64,000 bases of DNA from JAQVCM01 sp040403095 (GTDB lineage: Bacteria > Bacteroidota > Bacteroidia > Flavobacteriales_D > Crocinitomicaceae): NCBI GenBank assembly GCA_040403095.1, contig JBBALI010000008.1, positions 1 through 64,000 of the forward strand, written 5' to 3'. A program made the position numbers and the translations under genes. This document shows positions 8,699 to 16,935 of this stretch, in pieces; position 1 is the stretch's first letter, and each line of letters opens with the position of its first letter. The notes beneath the pieces were generated by a model. The model was not told the DNA's origin and did not search any database. It saw only the letters and a list, made by a program, of their open reading frames with translations.

Positions 8699-10078
8699 AT
8701 GAAAATGAAAACTAAAATTTTATTTACTGCGAGCTTGATCACAATCTCTGCTTCAGCGCAAAAAAGTCAGTTAGATTCTATCCATGCGCCCAAAATTCCT
8801 TTCGAAGACATTGACATGACTTGGGCAAATGGAAGCGATCGTAGAACTGAGTCGACCTTCAAAGACTTGAAATTTTTCACGCCAAGTTTAATGCTAGATG
8901 TGAATTATACGTATTCGTTCAATAATCCGAATGACAATACAGTAGTAGGCTCCACTGCGCTTACAAGAAATAACGAAATTACACTTTCAGCCCTGCATTT
9001 TGGCGGTGATTTCGAGTACAAAGGTGCGCGTGCAAGAGTTATGACACAATTTGGAACCCGTTCACAAGTTGTTCCACGAAATGATTTAAGTCCTTACAAA
9101 GGTCAATATCAATTGGCGAATGTGTATCGCTACTTGAGTGAAGCTTATGCGGGATATCACATCAATAAATTGTATGGAATCAACATTGACGCGGGACTTT
9201 TTATGTCATACATTGGGTTGAATTCCTTTTACCAAGCTGAAAATTGGGAATATCAGGCTTCGTTTACTTCTGATAATACACCATGGTTTTTCAATGGTGT
9301 AAGGGTTCAAATTCATCCAACCAAACACCTGAAGATAGAACCTTGGATTGTAAACGGTTGGCAGAGTTATGGTCGTTTTAATAAAATGCCCGGATTTGGT
9401 GGAAATATCACTTGGACGCCTAATTCAAATTTGAAAATGTTGACTAACAATTATTATGGAACAGATGCCGCTGGATTGCCTAGTAGAAAAAGATTTCACA
9501 GTGATAATAGTATTCTTGTGCGTTATTTGAATAAACCCAATTCCAAAGGAATTTCCAAAGCAGCGATTTCTTTTACTGCTGATTTCGGTTTCGAGAAAGG
9601 TGACGGTGTCAATGGATTTCAAAAAGGCGATTCAGCGCATGGACCTTCGCAATACTTCGTAAGTGGAATGATGTATCACCGACTTTGGTTTGCCAAAAAT
9701 AAATTTGCTTGGACAATTGGTGGAGGAGTAATGACTAATCCTGGAAGATATTTGGTTTTGTATCCAACTGGTCAAGCGAGTCCGTTACCGAACGCAAACA
9801 ATCCAACCCAAACAGAAGGCGCATTTCCTTTCAGCGCCAATCCTGGAGATGTTTTCAAAGGTTGGGACTGTTCCACAAATTTAGATTACATGCCCAATCA
9901 GAGCATTACTTTTAGAGTAGAATTTGTACATCGAAGTGCAAACGTTCCCTATTTTGCTGGTGCTGGCGGAGTAACTTCTCAAACGGGATATACCACGGTT
10001 GCATTGGACCCCTCTTGGAGACCAGACTTGGTGAAGTCAGAGAATAGAATTATTGTAGCGATATTGTTTAGGATGTAG
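8699..10078 (+). CDS. Outer-membrane beta-barrel porin (BBP2/OmpL-like)
   Basis: 459 residues with a short signal peptide ending at SASA-Q. The rest is rich in alternating aromatic and polar strands (for example VNYTYSFNNP, IEPWIVNGWQ, ITFRVEFVHR), and it ends in the aromatic-rich strand IIVAILFRM typical of outer-membrane barrels. It resembles the putative beta-barrel porin-2 family that often sits in Bacteroidetes kdp operons. Seven bases separate it from kup, so the two are probably co-transcribed and give an outer-membrane entry route for K+ (inference). A terminator hairpin follows 15 bases after the stop. Confidence 0.75.
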   Translation: MKMKTKILFTASLITISASAQKSQLDSIHAPKIPFEDIDMTWANGSDRRTESTFKDLKFFTPSLMLDVNYTYSFNNPNDNTVVGSTALTRNNEITLSALHFGGDFEYKGARARVMTQFGTRSQVVPRNDLSPYKGQYQLANVYRYLSEAYAGYHINKLYGINIDAGLFMSYIGLNSFYQAENWEYQASFTSDNTPWFFNGVRVQIHPTKHLKIEPWIVNGWQSYGRFNKMPGFGGNITWTPNSNLKMLTNNYYGTDAAGLPSRKRFHSDNSILVRYLNKPNSKGISKAAISFTADFGFEKGDGVNGFQKGDSAHGPSQYFVSGMMYHRLWFAKNKFAWTIGGGVMTNPGRYLVLYPTGQASPLPNANNPTQTEGAFPFSANPGDVFKGWDCSTNLDYMPNQSITFRVEFVHRSANVPYFAGAGGVTSQTGYTTVALDPSWRPDLVKSENRIIVAILFRM

Positions 10079-10092
10079 GATAAAATCCAAAA

Positions 10093-10122
10093 AAAATCCC
10101 AACTTTGATGAGTTGGGATTTT
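10093..10122. terminator. Bidirectional terminator between porin and paaZ genes
   Basis: 12-bp perfect stem (10093-10104 with 10111-10122) containing TCCCAACT/AGTTGGGA, a 6-base loop, and A and T runs on both flanks. It serves the two convergent genes. Confidence 0.85.
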
Positions 10123-10128
10123 CACTAT

Positions 10129-12180
10129 TTATTTCGTCTGATCTATCTTCCTAACCATCGTCAAAATCGTCGCCAACGCAACTGTCTCTCCGGTTTCATC
10201 ATACACATCCACTAAAAATTTCACAATTCCTTTGGCGATATCGTCTTCCGTTTTTTTCTCTTGATCGATTTTTTCTTTCACGGTAAATCGCACTCCCAAT
10301 GTTGCACCTGGATAAACAGGTTTCGTGAAACGTGCTTCATCCAACCCGTAGTTCAACAAAACTGGTCCTTTTTTGGGGTCAACAAACAAACCTGCGGCTT
10401 TGGATAATACAAAATATCCGTGGGCAACTCTGCGTTCGAAAATCGTTCCTTCCAAAGAAGTTGCGTCCATGTGTGCATAGAAATTGTCTCCTGAAACATT
10501 CGCAAAATTCACGATGTCTGCATCGGTAACCGTATGTTTGTGTGTGAAAACAGTTTCACCAATAACCAATTCTTCAAAGTGTTTTCTAAACACATGCGGA
10601 TTCGCTTCCGGCATTTCTGCACCCACTTGAAATTGTTGCGTTATTTTGGTAATTGTGGTTGGATGTCCTTGAATCGCTGTGCGTTGCATGTAATGTAAAA
10701 CGCCACGCTTTCCGCCCATTTCTTCACCTCCTCCTGCACGACCTGGTCCACCGTGCGTAAGTAATGGCATTGGAGAACCATGACCTGTACTTTCTTTCGC
10801 ACAGTCTTTATTCAATACCAAAATTCGTCCGTGCATACTTGCTGCGCCTACCACATATTCAGTTGCTTCTTGGTCATTTGGCGTAACGATTGATGAAACC
10901 AAGGAACCTTTCCCCATGCGAGAAAGTTCGATTGCATCGTCCATAGTTTTATAAGGCATGATGGTCGAAACAGGACCAAAAGCCTCAATTTCGTGCACAT
11001 CTGTATTTTTGAAAGGATCATTATTGACAAAGAGAATAGGAGAGAAGAACGCTCCTTTTTCAGAATCTCCGCCTGTCACATCCACGTGGTTTGCATTTCC
11101 AAAAACGATTTCTTGCGTTTGTGCCAAGCGATTTACATTTGCTCTTACGCGATCCACTTGCGTCATCGTTGCCAAAGCGCCCATGCGAACACCTTCCATA
11201 CTTGGATCTCCCACTTTCGTCGAAGCCAAACGCGCTGAAATTGCTTTTTGAACTTCGTCAAGCAAGTTGTCCGGAACAATAATTCTTCTAACCGCAGTGC
11301 ATTTTTGTCCTGCTTTTACTGTGATTTCTTTCGTTGTTTCTTTGATAAAAAGATCAAATTCTACCGTCCCAGGAACAGCGTGTTTACCTAAAATTGTTGC
11401 ATTCAAAGAATCAGCTTCTAAATTAAAAGGAACACTCCGTTCTGAAAATTGAGGCATTGATTTCAGCATTTTACCTGTATGCGCACTTCCAGTGAAAGTA
11501 ACAACATCTTCACTGTCTACATAATCAAGGATTCCTCGACCTAAACCACAAACCAATTGCAAACTTCCTTCCGGTAGAATTTTACTGTCGATGATGTCTT
11601 TTACCATCAATTCTGTTAAAAAGCAAGTAAATTCAGAAGGCTTAACGATTGCCGGAACTCCCGCCATTAAATTGACTGAAATTTTCTCCAACATTCCCCA
11701 AATCGGGAAATTAAAAGCATTGATGTGAATCGCAACACCTTGTTTAGGAACCATAATATGATGTCCGATGAAACTTCCATTTTTAGAAAGTGGCGCAGCA
11801 ACACCGTCCACATAATAAGGTAAATCTGGAAATTGTCTTCTTAAAGAAGCATTTGCAAAAATATTTCCAATTCCTCCCTCAATATCGATCCAAGAATCTA
11901 CCCTTGTTGCACCTGTCAATGCACTCAACGCGTAGTAAGATTCTTTTTTGTCCATCAAATGCAAAGCCAACGCTTTCAGCATTCTACCACGCTCTTGAAA
12001 AGTCATTTTTCGCAAAGCACGTCCGCCTTTCTCGCGTCCGTAGGTCAATATTTCTTGGTAATTCAAACCTGCGCTTGAAGTGTCACCAATTTTTTCGCCG
12101 GTTAATGCGTTGTATAAATTTGTTTCAGAACCTTCTCCTGAAACCCACTGTCCAAGGACATAGTTTTGCACTTGTATCAT
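10129..12180 (-). CDS. paaZ: PaaZ-type bifunctional aldehyde dehydrogenase/enoyl-CoA hydratase
   Basis: 683 residues, the length of PaaZ. Residues 1-520 form an aldehyde dehydrogenase domain with the active-site segment AGQKCTAVRR and the cofactor-binding stretch FTGSAHTGK; residues 540-680 are an R-specific hydratase/MaoC hotdog domain (SGDNFYAHMD, RVAHGYFVLS). PaaZ opens the oxepin-CoA ring in phenylacetate degradation and oxidises the resulting semialdehyde. No other paa gene is in the window, so it may belong to an unlinked pathway or act on another cyclic or unsaturated acyl-CoA. The start ATG lies about 27 bases after a plausible transcription start. Confidence 0.92.
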   Translation of the reverse strand: MIQVQNYVLGQWVSGEGSETNLYNALTGEKIGDTSSAGLNYQEILTYGREKGGRALRKMTFQERGRMLKALALHLMDKKESYYALSALTGATRVDSWIDIEGGIGNIFANASLRRQFPDLPYYVDGVAAPLSKNGSFIGHHIMVPKQGVAIHINAFNFPIWGMLEKISVNLMAGVPAIVKPSEFTCFLTELMVKDIIDSKILPEGSLQLVCGLGRGILDYVDSEDVVTFTGSAHTGKMLKSMPQFSERSVPFNLEADSLNATILGKHAVPGTVEFDLFIKETTKEITVKAGQKCTAVRRIIVPDNLLDEVQKAISARLASTKVGDPSMEGVRMGALATMTQVDRVRANVNRLAQTQEIVFGNANHVDVTGGDSEKGAFFSPILFVNNDPFKNTDVHEIEAFGPVSTIMPYKTMDDAIELSRMGKGSLVSSIVTPNDQEATEYVVGAASMHGRILVLNKDCAKESTGHGSPMPLLTHGGPGRAGGGEEMGGKRGVLHYMQRTAIQGHPTTITKITQQFQVGAEMPEANPHVFRKHFEELVIGETVFTHKHTVTDADIVNFANVSGDNFYAHMDATSLEGTIFERRVAHGYFVLSKAAGLFVDPKKGPVLLNYGLDEARFTKPVYPGATLGVRFTVKEKIDQEKKTEDDIAKGIVKFLVDVYDETGETVALATILTMVRKIDQTK

Positions 12181-12210
12181 GATTGATGTATTGCTTTTCG
12201 ATTAATGAAT

Positions 12211-12218
12211 CAAAGATA
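12211..12218 (-). promoter_or_regulatory. Bacteroidetes -7 promoter box for paaZ
   Basis: On the minus strand this reads TATCTTTG, an exact TAnnTTTG match. The predicted mRNA start near 12207 leaves a leader of about 27 bases before the ATG at 12180. The -33 region is weak. Confidence 0.55.
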
Positions 12219-12553
12219 AGTTCAAATTCTGAGAGAGCGACATTTCTTGTCAAAATTCTAAATCAAAATAACGTTTCTACATTTTATATTGCTAAGTATA
12301 TTTTTGACATTAAGAGTAATAAATTTAACACAACCTTAATATGCAACTTTAAATAAAATTCAATTTTACAAATTTAAGAAACAATAATTGAATTAAGTAG
12401 TTGATTTTTAATTTTTTAAAATAAATATTTAACAACATTTCCCCTTGATTTACTTTAATCAGTGAAAGTCCTATTTAAAATCAAATATTGCATAGGTGAA
12501 TAAAAAATTACTACTTAATAATTGATATTTTTTATTAATCCAATTCCTTTTAC
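12219..12553. other. Divergent intergenic region between paaZ and exbB
   Basis: Roughly 335 bases of very AT-rich sequence between the two divergent promoters. No open frame of note, no strong hairpin and no RNA gene were recognised; it may only hold regulatory sites. Confidence 0.4.
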
Positions 12554-12561
12554 TATGTTTG
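12554..12561 (+). promoter_or_regulatory. Bacteroidetes -7 promoter box for the exbB operon
   Basis: TATGTTTG matches TAnnTTTG and lies 39 bases before the exbB ATG. No clear -33 TTTG at the usual distance. Confidence 0.5.
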
Positions 12562-12600
12562 GGGTCTTAAACAAAATGTAAAGTATAAAAAAAAGTAATT

Positions 12601-13407
12601 ATGAGTAATAAGCAAAAGACAGCTGGAGGTTTTTCGGCATTAATCGCAGCAATCGCTATTGTAATAGCGCTAGTTATTGGTATTGTTATCTATATGTTTA
12701 TTTTTGGTAATCCAGCTAACTTCGTGGGTAACGATCCTACAAAAGAAGCATTGCAAGGAAATTACATGGGAATTATCTACAAAGGAGGTTTTATTGTACC
12801 TATCCTTTTGGCGGTTAACTTTATCATCATTATTTTCTCTATCGAGCGTTTTGTAACGTTGGCTAAAGGAAAAGGAAAAGGAAATGTAGATGTTTTCGTT
12901 TCTAAAGTAAAAACACTTTTGGCTAACAAAGAAATCGAGCAAGCAGTTGTTGAGTGCGACAAACAAAGAGGTTCTTTGGCAAATGTTGTTCGTGCAGGTT
13001 TGGAAAAATATGACCACTTGAGCAAAGATTCTACAATGGATAAAGAGCAAAAAGTTGAGTCTATGAAAAAAGAATTGGAAGAAGCGACAGCTTTAGAATT
13101 GCCAATGCTTTCTAAAAACTTAGTGATTCTTTCTACTTGTGCGTCTATCGCAACGTTGATTGGTTTGATTGGAACAGTACTTGGGATGATTCGTTCTTTT
13201 GGTGCAATGAGTTCTGGTTCTCCTGATACTGCTGCATTGGCTGCTGGTATTTCTGAGGCCTTGATTAATACAGCTTTGGGTATTACAGGTTCTGCTATCG
13301 CAATCATCATGTACAACTTCTTCTCAACCAAAATTGACCAGATGACTTACAGCATGGATGAAGCTAGCTTCACAATTGTACAAGATTTCGCAACTACTAC
13401 AAAATAA
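12601..13407 (+). CDS. exbB: ExbB/TolQ/MotA-family proton channel protein
   Basis: 268 residues with an N-terminal membrane helix (about 12-36), a second (about 58-82), and two more in the MotA/TolQ/ExbB domain (about 177-202 with TLIGLIGTVLGMI, and 222-246 with INTALGITGSAIAI). The ExbB pentamer and ExbD form the inner-membrane motor that turns the proton gradient into work for TonB. The extra N-terminal helix is usual in Bacteroidetes members. First gene of the exbB-exbD-exbD-tonB operon. Confidence 0.9.
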   Translation: MSNKQKTAGGFSALIAAIAIVIALVIGIVIYMFIFGNPANFVGNDPTKEALQGNYMGIIYKGGFIVPILLAVNFIIIIFSIERFVTLAKGKGKGNVDVFVSKVKTLLANKEIEQAVVECDKQRGSLANVVRAGLEKYDHLSKDSTMDKEQKVESMKKELEEATALELPMLSKNLVILSTCASIATLIGLIGTVLGMIRSFGAMSSGSPDTAALAAGISEALINTALGITGSAIAIIMYNFFSTKIDQMTYSMDEASFTIVQDFATTTK

Positions 13408-13461
13408 GGTTTAGCCTTAAGTAATAGTAATTATAGTATTTACAAAATATTTTAGAACGAA

Positions 13462-14136
13462 ATGCCTAAAATTAATATGCCCAAAAGCTCCCCGTCCATA
13501 GATATGACTCCTATGGTGGATTTAGCTTTCTTGTTGGTTACATTCTTTATGCTTTCGTCAAGTTTCCGTTCTGATGAAGCGGCTGTAATTGATACTCCTT
13601 CTAGTATCAGTGACATGATTATCCCTGAAAATGTGATAATGGTGTCGATTGATAAAGATGGTCGTAAATTTTTCGGAATGTCTGGTAAAGATGAAGTGAA
13701 AACAAGACTTCTTGGCAGCATGGCGAAAAAGTACAATTTGAAGTTTACCAACGAGCAAGTGAAAGAATTTGTGAAAATGACCAACTTTGGTTGTGACATG
13801 AAAGAAATGCCTGCTTATTTGAATTTGAGTTCTGCGGAACGTAAAAATTTCAAAACAACTGGTATTCCAGCTGACTCAGTGAACAACCAATTGAAGGATT
13901 GGATTTGGTACGGAAACCTCGAAGCATTGTCTGCAGGTGAAGAAGCTTTCTTAGAAGCAACTGACAAAGGTTTAGAGCCTGAAGCAAACGATTTTAAACC
14001 AAAATTCATCTTGAAAGTTGATGGTAAAGCGGTTTATGTTCGCGCGAAGCAAGTGATCGACGTATTTAGAGATTTGAATTTAAACAACTTGAATTTTGTT
14101 ACTTCATTGGAACACGATCCAAGAAAAAAAGAATAA
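13462..14136 (+). CDS. exbD: ExbD/TolR-family protein, first copy
   Basis: 224 residues with a short cytoplasmic start, one membrane helix carrying the conserved aspartate (SIDMTPMVDLAFLLVTFFML), and a periplasmic domain of about 190 residues that is longer than in E. coli ExbD. The membrane Asp is the proton-carrying residue of the family. It lies 54 bases after exbB and 3 bases before the second exbD. Together the two copies suggest a heteromeric ExbD, as often seen in Bacteroidetes. Confidence 0.9.
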   Translation: MPKINMPKSSPSIDMTPMVDLAFLLVTFFMLSSSFRSDEAAVIDTPSSISDMIIPENVIMVSIDKDGRKFFGMSGKDEVKTRLLGSMAKKYNLKFTNEQVKEFVKMTNFGCDMKEMPAYLNLSSAERKNFKTTGIPADSVNNQLKDWIWYGNLEALSAGEEAFLEATDKGLEPEANDFKPKFILKVDGKAVYVRAKQVIDVFRDLNLNNLNFVTSLEHDPRKKE

Positions 14137-14139
14137 GAC

Positions 14140-14784
14140 ATGGCAGAAATTGCAGAAAGTGGCGGTGGTGGTCACGACAAAGGCAAGAAAAGGGCCAAAA
14201 AGCAATCGACGAAAGTCGACATGACACCGATGGTGGATTTAGCTTTCCTTTTATTGACATTTTTCGTATTGACTGCTACCTTTAGCAAGCCCAAAGTAAT
14301 GAGTTTGGTTTATCCAGCAAAGCCGAAAATTACTGATCCAAAAATAAATGTGGAAGTTAATAATGCTGTTACTTTCTTGCTGGCTGAAGATCGTATTTTC
14401 TATTATGAAGATGCTTTTTATCCTGAAGGCAATGCAAAAGGAAAACCAGCGACTACATTGAAAGAGGCAAATTTTGGTGGTGGAGAAGGAAGCGTTCGTG
14501 AACTTTTGTCTAAATTGAATCGATTCGTTTTAGAGAAGAAAGTGACTTTGGATGCTGATTTGACCAACAAGAAAATCGCAGATACTACTTATACAAGAAA
14601 AATCCGAGAAGCTAAAAGTGCAAATGAAGCATTGAAAGTTTTAATTAAAACAGACAATGACGCAACTTGTAAAAACTTCATTGATTTAATTGATGAGTTA
14701 AAAATTGCTGATATTGGTGTAATCGCACCAGTTGATATCATGCAAAGTGAGCTAGATTTAATTAAAGCTAAAACTGTAAAATAA
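14140..14784 (+). CDS. exbD: ExbD/TolR-family protein, second copy
   Basis: 214 residues. A Gly/Lys-rich cytoplasmic head (residues 1-25) precedes the membrane helix with the same VDMTPMVDLAFLLLTFF motif and essential Asp. The periplasmic part (about 170 residues) has diverged strongly from the first copy. Its stop is one base away from the tonB start, so it is translated in the same operon. Confidence 0.9.
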   Translation: MAEIAESGGGGHDKGKKRAKKQSTKVDMTPMVDLAFLLLTFFVLTATFSKPKVMSLVYPAKPKITDPKINVEVNNAVTFLLAEDRIFYYEDAFYPEGNAKGKPATTLKEANFGGGEGSVRELLSKLNRFVLEKKVTLDADLTNKKIADTTYTRKIREAKSANEALKVLIKTDNDATCKNFIDLIDELKIADIGVIAPVDIMQSELDLIKAKTVK

Positions 14785-14785
14785 T

Positions 14786-15643
14786 ATGGGAATCATTTTC
14801 AGTATTGTATTGCTCGTAGCGATTGTTTCATTGTACGACTTTTTTGCTGCCCGTCGTTGGCAACAAGTAACGTCTGCACAAAGAAATGAACTTGTTTTTG
14901 AACACCGCAACAAGGCTTATGGCGCATACGTAATTAGAAGAGATTATGACAAGCGGATGATCATAATCTTATCAAGTGTAATTCTTGGTTTAGGATTGAT
15001 TTATGGTACTTACATGATCATCAAATCACTTCCTGAAGAAGTAATTGAAGAGCCACCAGTGGATATGTCTCAATTCAGTGTTGCTGCTCCTCCTGTTGAG
15101 GAAGTTGAGCCACCACCTGTTGAGGAAGAAATTCCACCAATGGAACAAACAATTGCTTTCTTGCCTCCAATCGTAACGGATGATGTAGTGGACAATCAAA
15201 TTCCACCGCAAGATGCGATGGTTGATGTGAATGCTTCTACTGTAACTAATGAAGACGATAATAATTCTTTCGCTCCACCACCAACGGACAATACTCCGCC
15301 ACCAGTAGAGAAGAAAGAAGAAGAAGTTTATTTGGATGTAGAAGAGTCTGCAGAGTATCCAGGAGGTAGAGGTGCCATGATGAAATTTTTGGCAGATAAC
15401 ATGAAATATCCTGAAACTGCTATCGAAGCAGGAATTGAAGGAAAATGTTATTTGAGATTCATCGTTGGTACAGATGGTAAAATCACAGAAGTGAAAGTTA
15501 CCCGTCCAGTTCCAGATTGTCCAGAATGTGACGCTGAAGCAAAACGAGTAGTGAGATTAATGCCACGTTGGAAACCAGGTAAAATTGGTGGAAAAGGTGT
15601 AAGAAGTTACTTCGATTTACCAGTGAACTTCAAATTGAACTAA
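14786..15643 (+). CDS. tonB: Energy transducer TonB, first copy
   Basis: 285 residues. There are two hydrophobic segments (residues 1-18 and about 52-75) with a cytoplasmic HRNKAYGAYVIRRDYDKR stretch between them, a layout typical of Bacteroidetes TonB; then a Pro/Glu/Val-rich periplasm-spanning linker, and a TonB C-terminal domain (about 190-285) beginning YPGGRGAMMKFL and containing VTRPVPDCPECDAEAK and MPRWKPGK. It passes energy from ExbBD to TonB-dependent outer-membrane receptors, none of which is encoded nearby. A paralog lies at 29624-30496. Confidence 0.92.
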   Translation: MGIIFSIVLLVAIVSLYDFFAARRWQQVTSAQRNELVFEHRNKAYGAYVIRRDYDKRMIIILSSVILGLGLIYGTYMIIKSLPEEVIEEPPVDMSQFSVAAPPVEEVEPPPVEEEIPPMEQTIAFLPPIVTDDVVDNQIPPQDAMVDVNASTVTNEDDNNSFAPPPTDNTPPPVEKKEEEVYLDVEESAEYPGGRGAMMKFLADNMKYPETAIEAGIEGKCYLRFIVGTDGKITEVKVTRPVPDCPECDAEAKRVVRLMPRWKPGKIGGKGVRSYFDLPVNFKLN

Positions 15644-15664
15644 GAAAGTTTAAACTTTATATTC

Positions 15665-15698
15665 ATCCCCGTTATCCATTGGATTTCGGGGATTTTTT
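15665..15698 (+). terminator. Terminator or attenuator after tonB
   Basis: ATCCCCG (15665-15671) pairs with CGGGGAT (15687-15693) and is followed by a run of T. As the next genes follow at once on the same strand, it may only reduce read-through. Confidence 0.7.
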
Positions 15699-15706
15699 GA
15701 AATATT

Positions 15707-15910
15707 ATGAATACAAATTTCATCAGCAACACTTTTTCTGCTTTTATCATTGTGATGTGCTTGGCACTTTCAGGCTTCATGCTATTCACCGAATTATTTA
15801 ATGATAAAATGACCGAATCTAAAAGAACGATCTTTGTAATTGTGATGATTACCTATGCAACTTTTAGAGGTTTCCGATTGTATCAAAGTATCAAGGCATC
15901 CAAAAAATAA
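15707..15910 (+). CDS. Small two-helix membrane protein, unknown function
   Basis: 67 residues with two membrane helices (about 10-30 and 41-58) and a basic C-terminal tail (RLYQSIKASKK). I do not recognise the family. It sits between tonB and the PstS-like lipoprotein gene, 11 bases before the latter, and probably belongs to the same operon. Small membrane proteins at this place in ExbBD-TonB clusters may be accessory subunits (inference). Confidence 0.7.
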   Translation: MNTNFISNTFSAFIIVMCLALSGFMLFTELFNDKMTESKRTIFVIVMITYATFRGFRLYQSIKASKK

Positions 15911-15921
15911 TTATTCTCGAT

Positions 15922-16827
15922 ATGAAAAACTCATTAAAATTAGTTCTTTGCTGTTTAGTACTTGTAGCAAGTTGCAATAATCCTATGAAAGTGACGGAAG
16001 CACACGGAATAGGAAAAGCTAAAATTTACATTGAAGAATCATTCAAACCTTTGTTTGATACAAGTATTTATACTTTCGAAAGTCAAAATCCATTGGCAGA
16101 TATCATTCCTGTTTATAAAACAGAAGAAGAGATATTGCAAGATTTTTTCGCTAAAAAAGTGGAGACAATGTGCATCACGCGCGATTTGACTGAAGCTGAA
16201 TTGGCGAAATTGAAGAAAGGCAACATTGAAGTTAGAAGTGAGATTTTAGCAAAGGATGCTGTTGCTTTAATTATTAATCCTGAAAATCCTGATTCCACGA
16301 TTTCAATCGATCAATTGAAAGACATATTAACTGGGAAAACCAAAACTTGGTCTAGTTTGAAAACTGGAATCAACGTGGTTTTTGATCACGAAAATTCTGC
16401 AAATTTCAATTATTTGAAAAATTTGTCAGGAGTCACTAAAGTTCCACAAAATGTTTTCGCTGTAAAATCAAATGCCGAGGTTATCAATTATGTGAAAAAT
16501 AATAAAAGCGCGATTGGTGTCATTGGTGTCAATTGGATCAGCGACGAAGACGATCCACAAACCTTGGATTTTTTAAATGGAATCAAAGTGATGGCCGTTT
16601 CTAAAACCGCAACAAGTGAATCTTTCAAGCCTTATCAATCTTACATTTACGATAAACAATATCCAATGACTAGAGATTTATGGGTAGTAAACTATGCCTC
16701 TCGCTCTGGAGTTAGTTCTGGCTTTCTCTTATTTATGACAGGTGAGAAAGGACAATTACTAATTCAAAAATCTTCCCTGATTCCTGCCAACATGGTTGCG
16801 CGGGTGATACAGTTAAAAACAGAATAA
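15922..16827 (+). CDS. PstS-like periplasmic substrate-binding lipoprotein
   Basis: 301 residues. The N-terminus is a lipoprotein signal (LVLVASC, lipid on Cys19). The body resembles PBP-like domain proteins of the PstS group: ITRDLTEAEL, then ISIDQLKDILTGKTKTW, then IGVIGVNWI, and a C-terminal GFLLFMTGEKGQLLI segment, all usual PstS positions. No pst permease or ATPase genes are near; instead it follows an ExbBD-TonB operon, a common Bacteroidetes arrangement of unknown purpose. It may bind phosphate or another oxyanion at the membrane surface rather than feed an ABC importer. Confidence 0.8.
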   Translation: MKNSLKLVLCCLVLVASCNNPMKVTEAHGIGKAKIYIEESFKPLFDTSIYTFESQNPLADIIPVYKTEEEILQDFFAKKVETMCITRDLTEAELAKLKKGNIEVRSEILAKDAVALIINPENPDSTISIDQLKDILTGKTKTWSSLKTGINVVFDHENSANFNYLKNLSGVTKVPQNVFAVKSNAEVINYVKNNKSAIGVIGVNWISDEDDPQTLDFLNGIKVMAVSKTATSESFKPYQSYIYDKQYPMTRDLWVVNYASRSGVSSGFLLFMTGEKGQLLIQKSSLIPANMVARVIQLKTE

Positions 16828-16859
16828 TCACATTTAACTATAAATTTTAATCAATTTAT

Positions 16860-16867
16860 TACTTTTG
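16860..16867 (+). promoter_or_regulatory. Bacteroidetes -7 promoter box for the TPR gene
   Basis: TACTTTTG matches TAnnTTTG. It lies in the gap after the PstS-like gene, about 69 bases before the TPR gene's ATG, and would let that gene be expressed apart from the tonB operon. Confidence 0.5.
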
Positions 16868-16935
16868 TCCTTTTTTTGGCAAGACTATTGATTAGTTGCA
16901 TTACAGGAATAAAGCATAAACTAGAAATACACAAA

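Noticed and set aside
10958..12182. Several plus-strand frames opposite paaZ
   Set aside because: Shadow frames of a full-length, well-conserved gene.
12777..13331. 184-codon minus-strand frame inside exbB
   Set aside because: It lies wholly opposite the conserved ExbB coding sequence; no promoter and no known domain.
13452..13799. 115-codon minus-strand frame opposite exbD
   Set aside because: Shadow of the ExbD frame, whose motif is intact.
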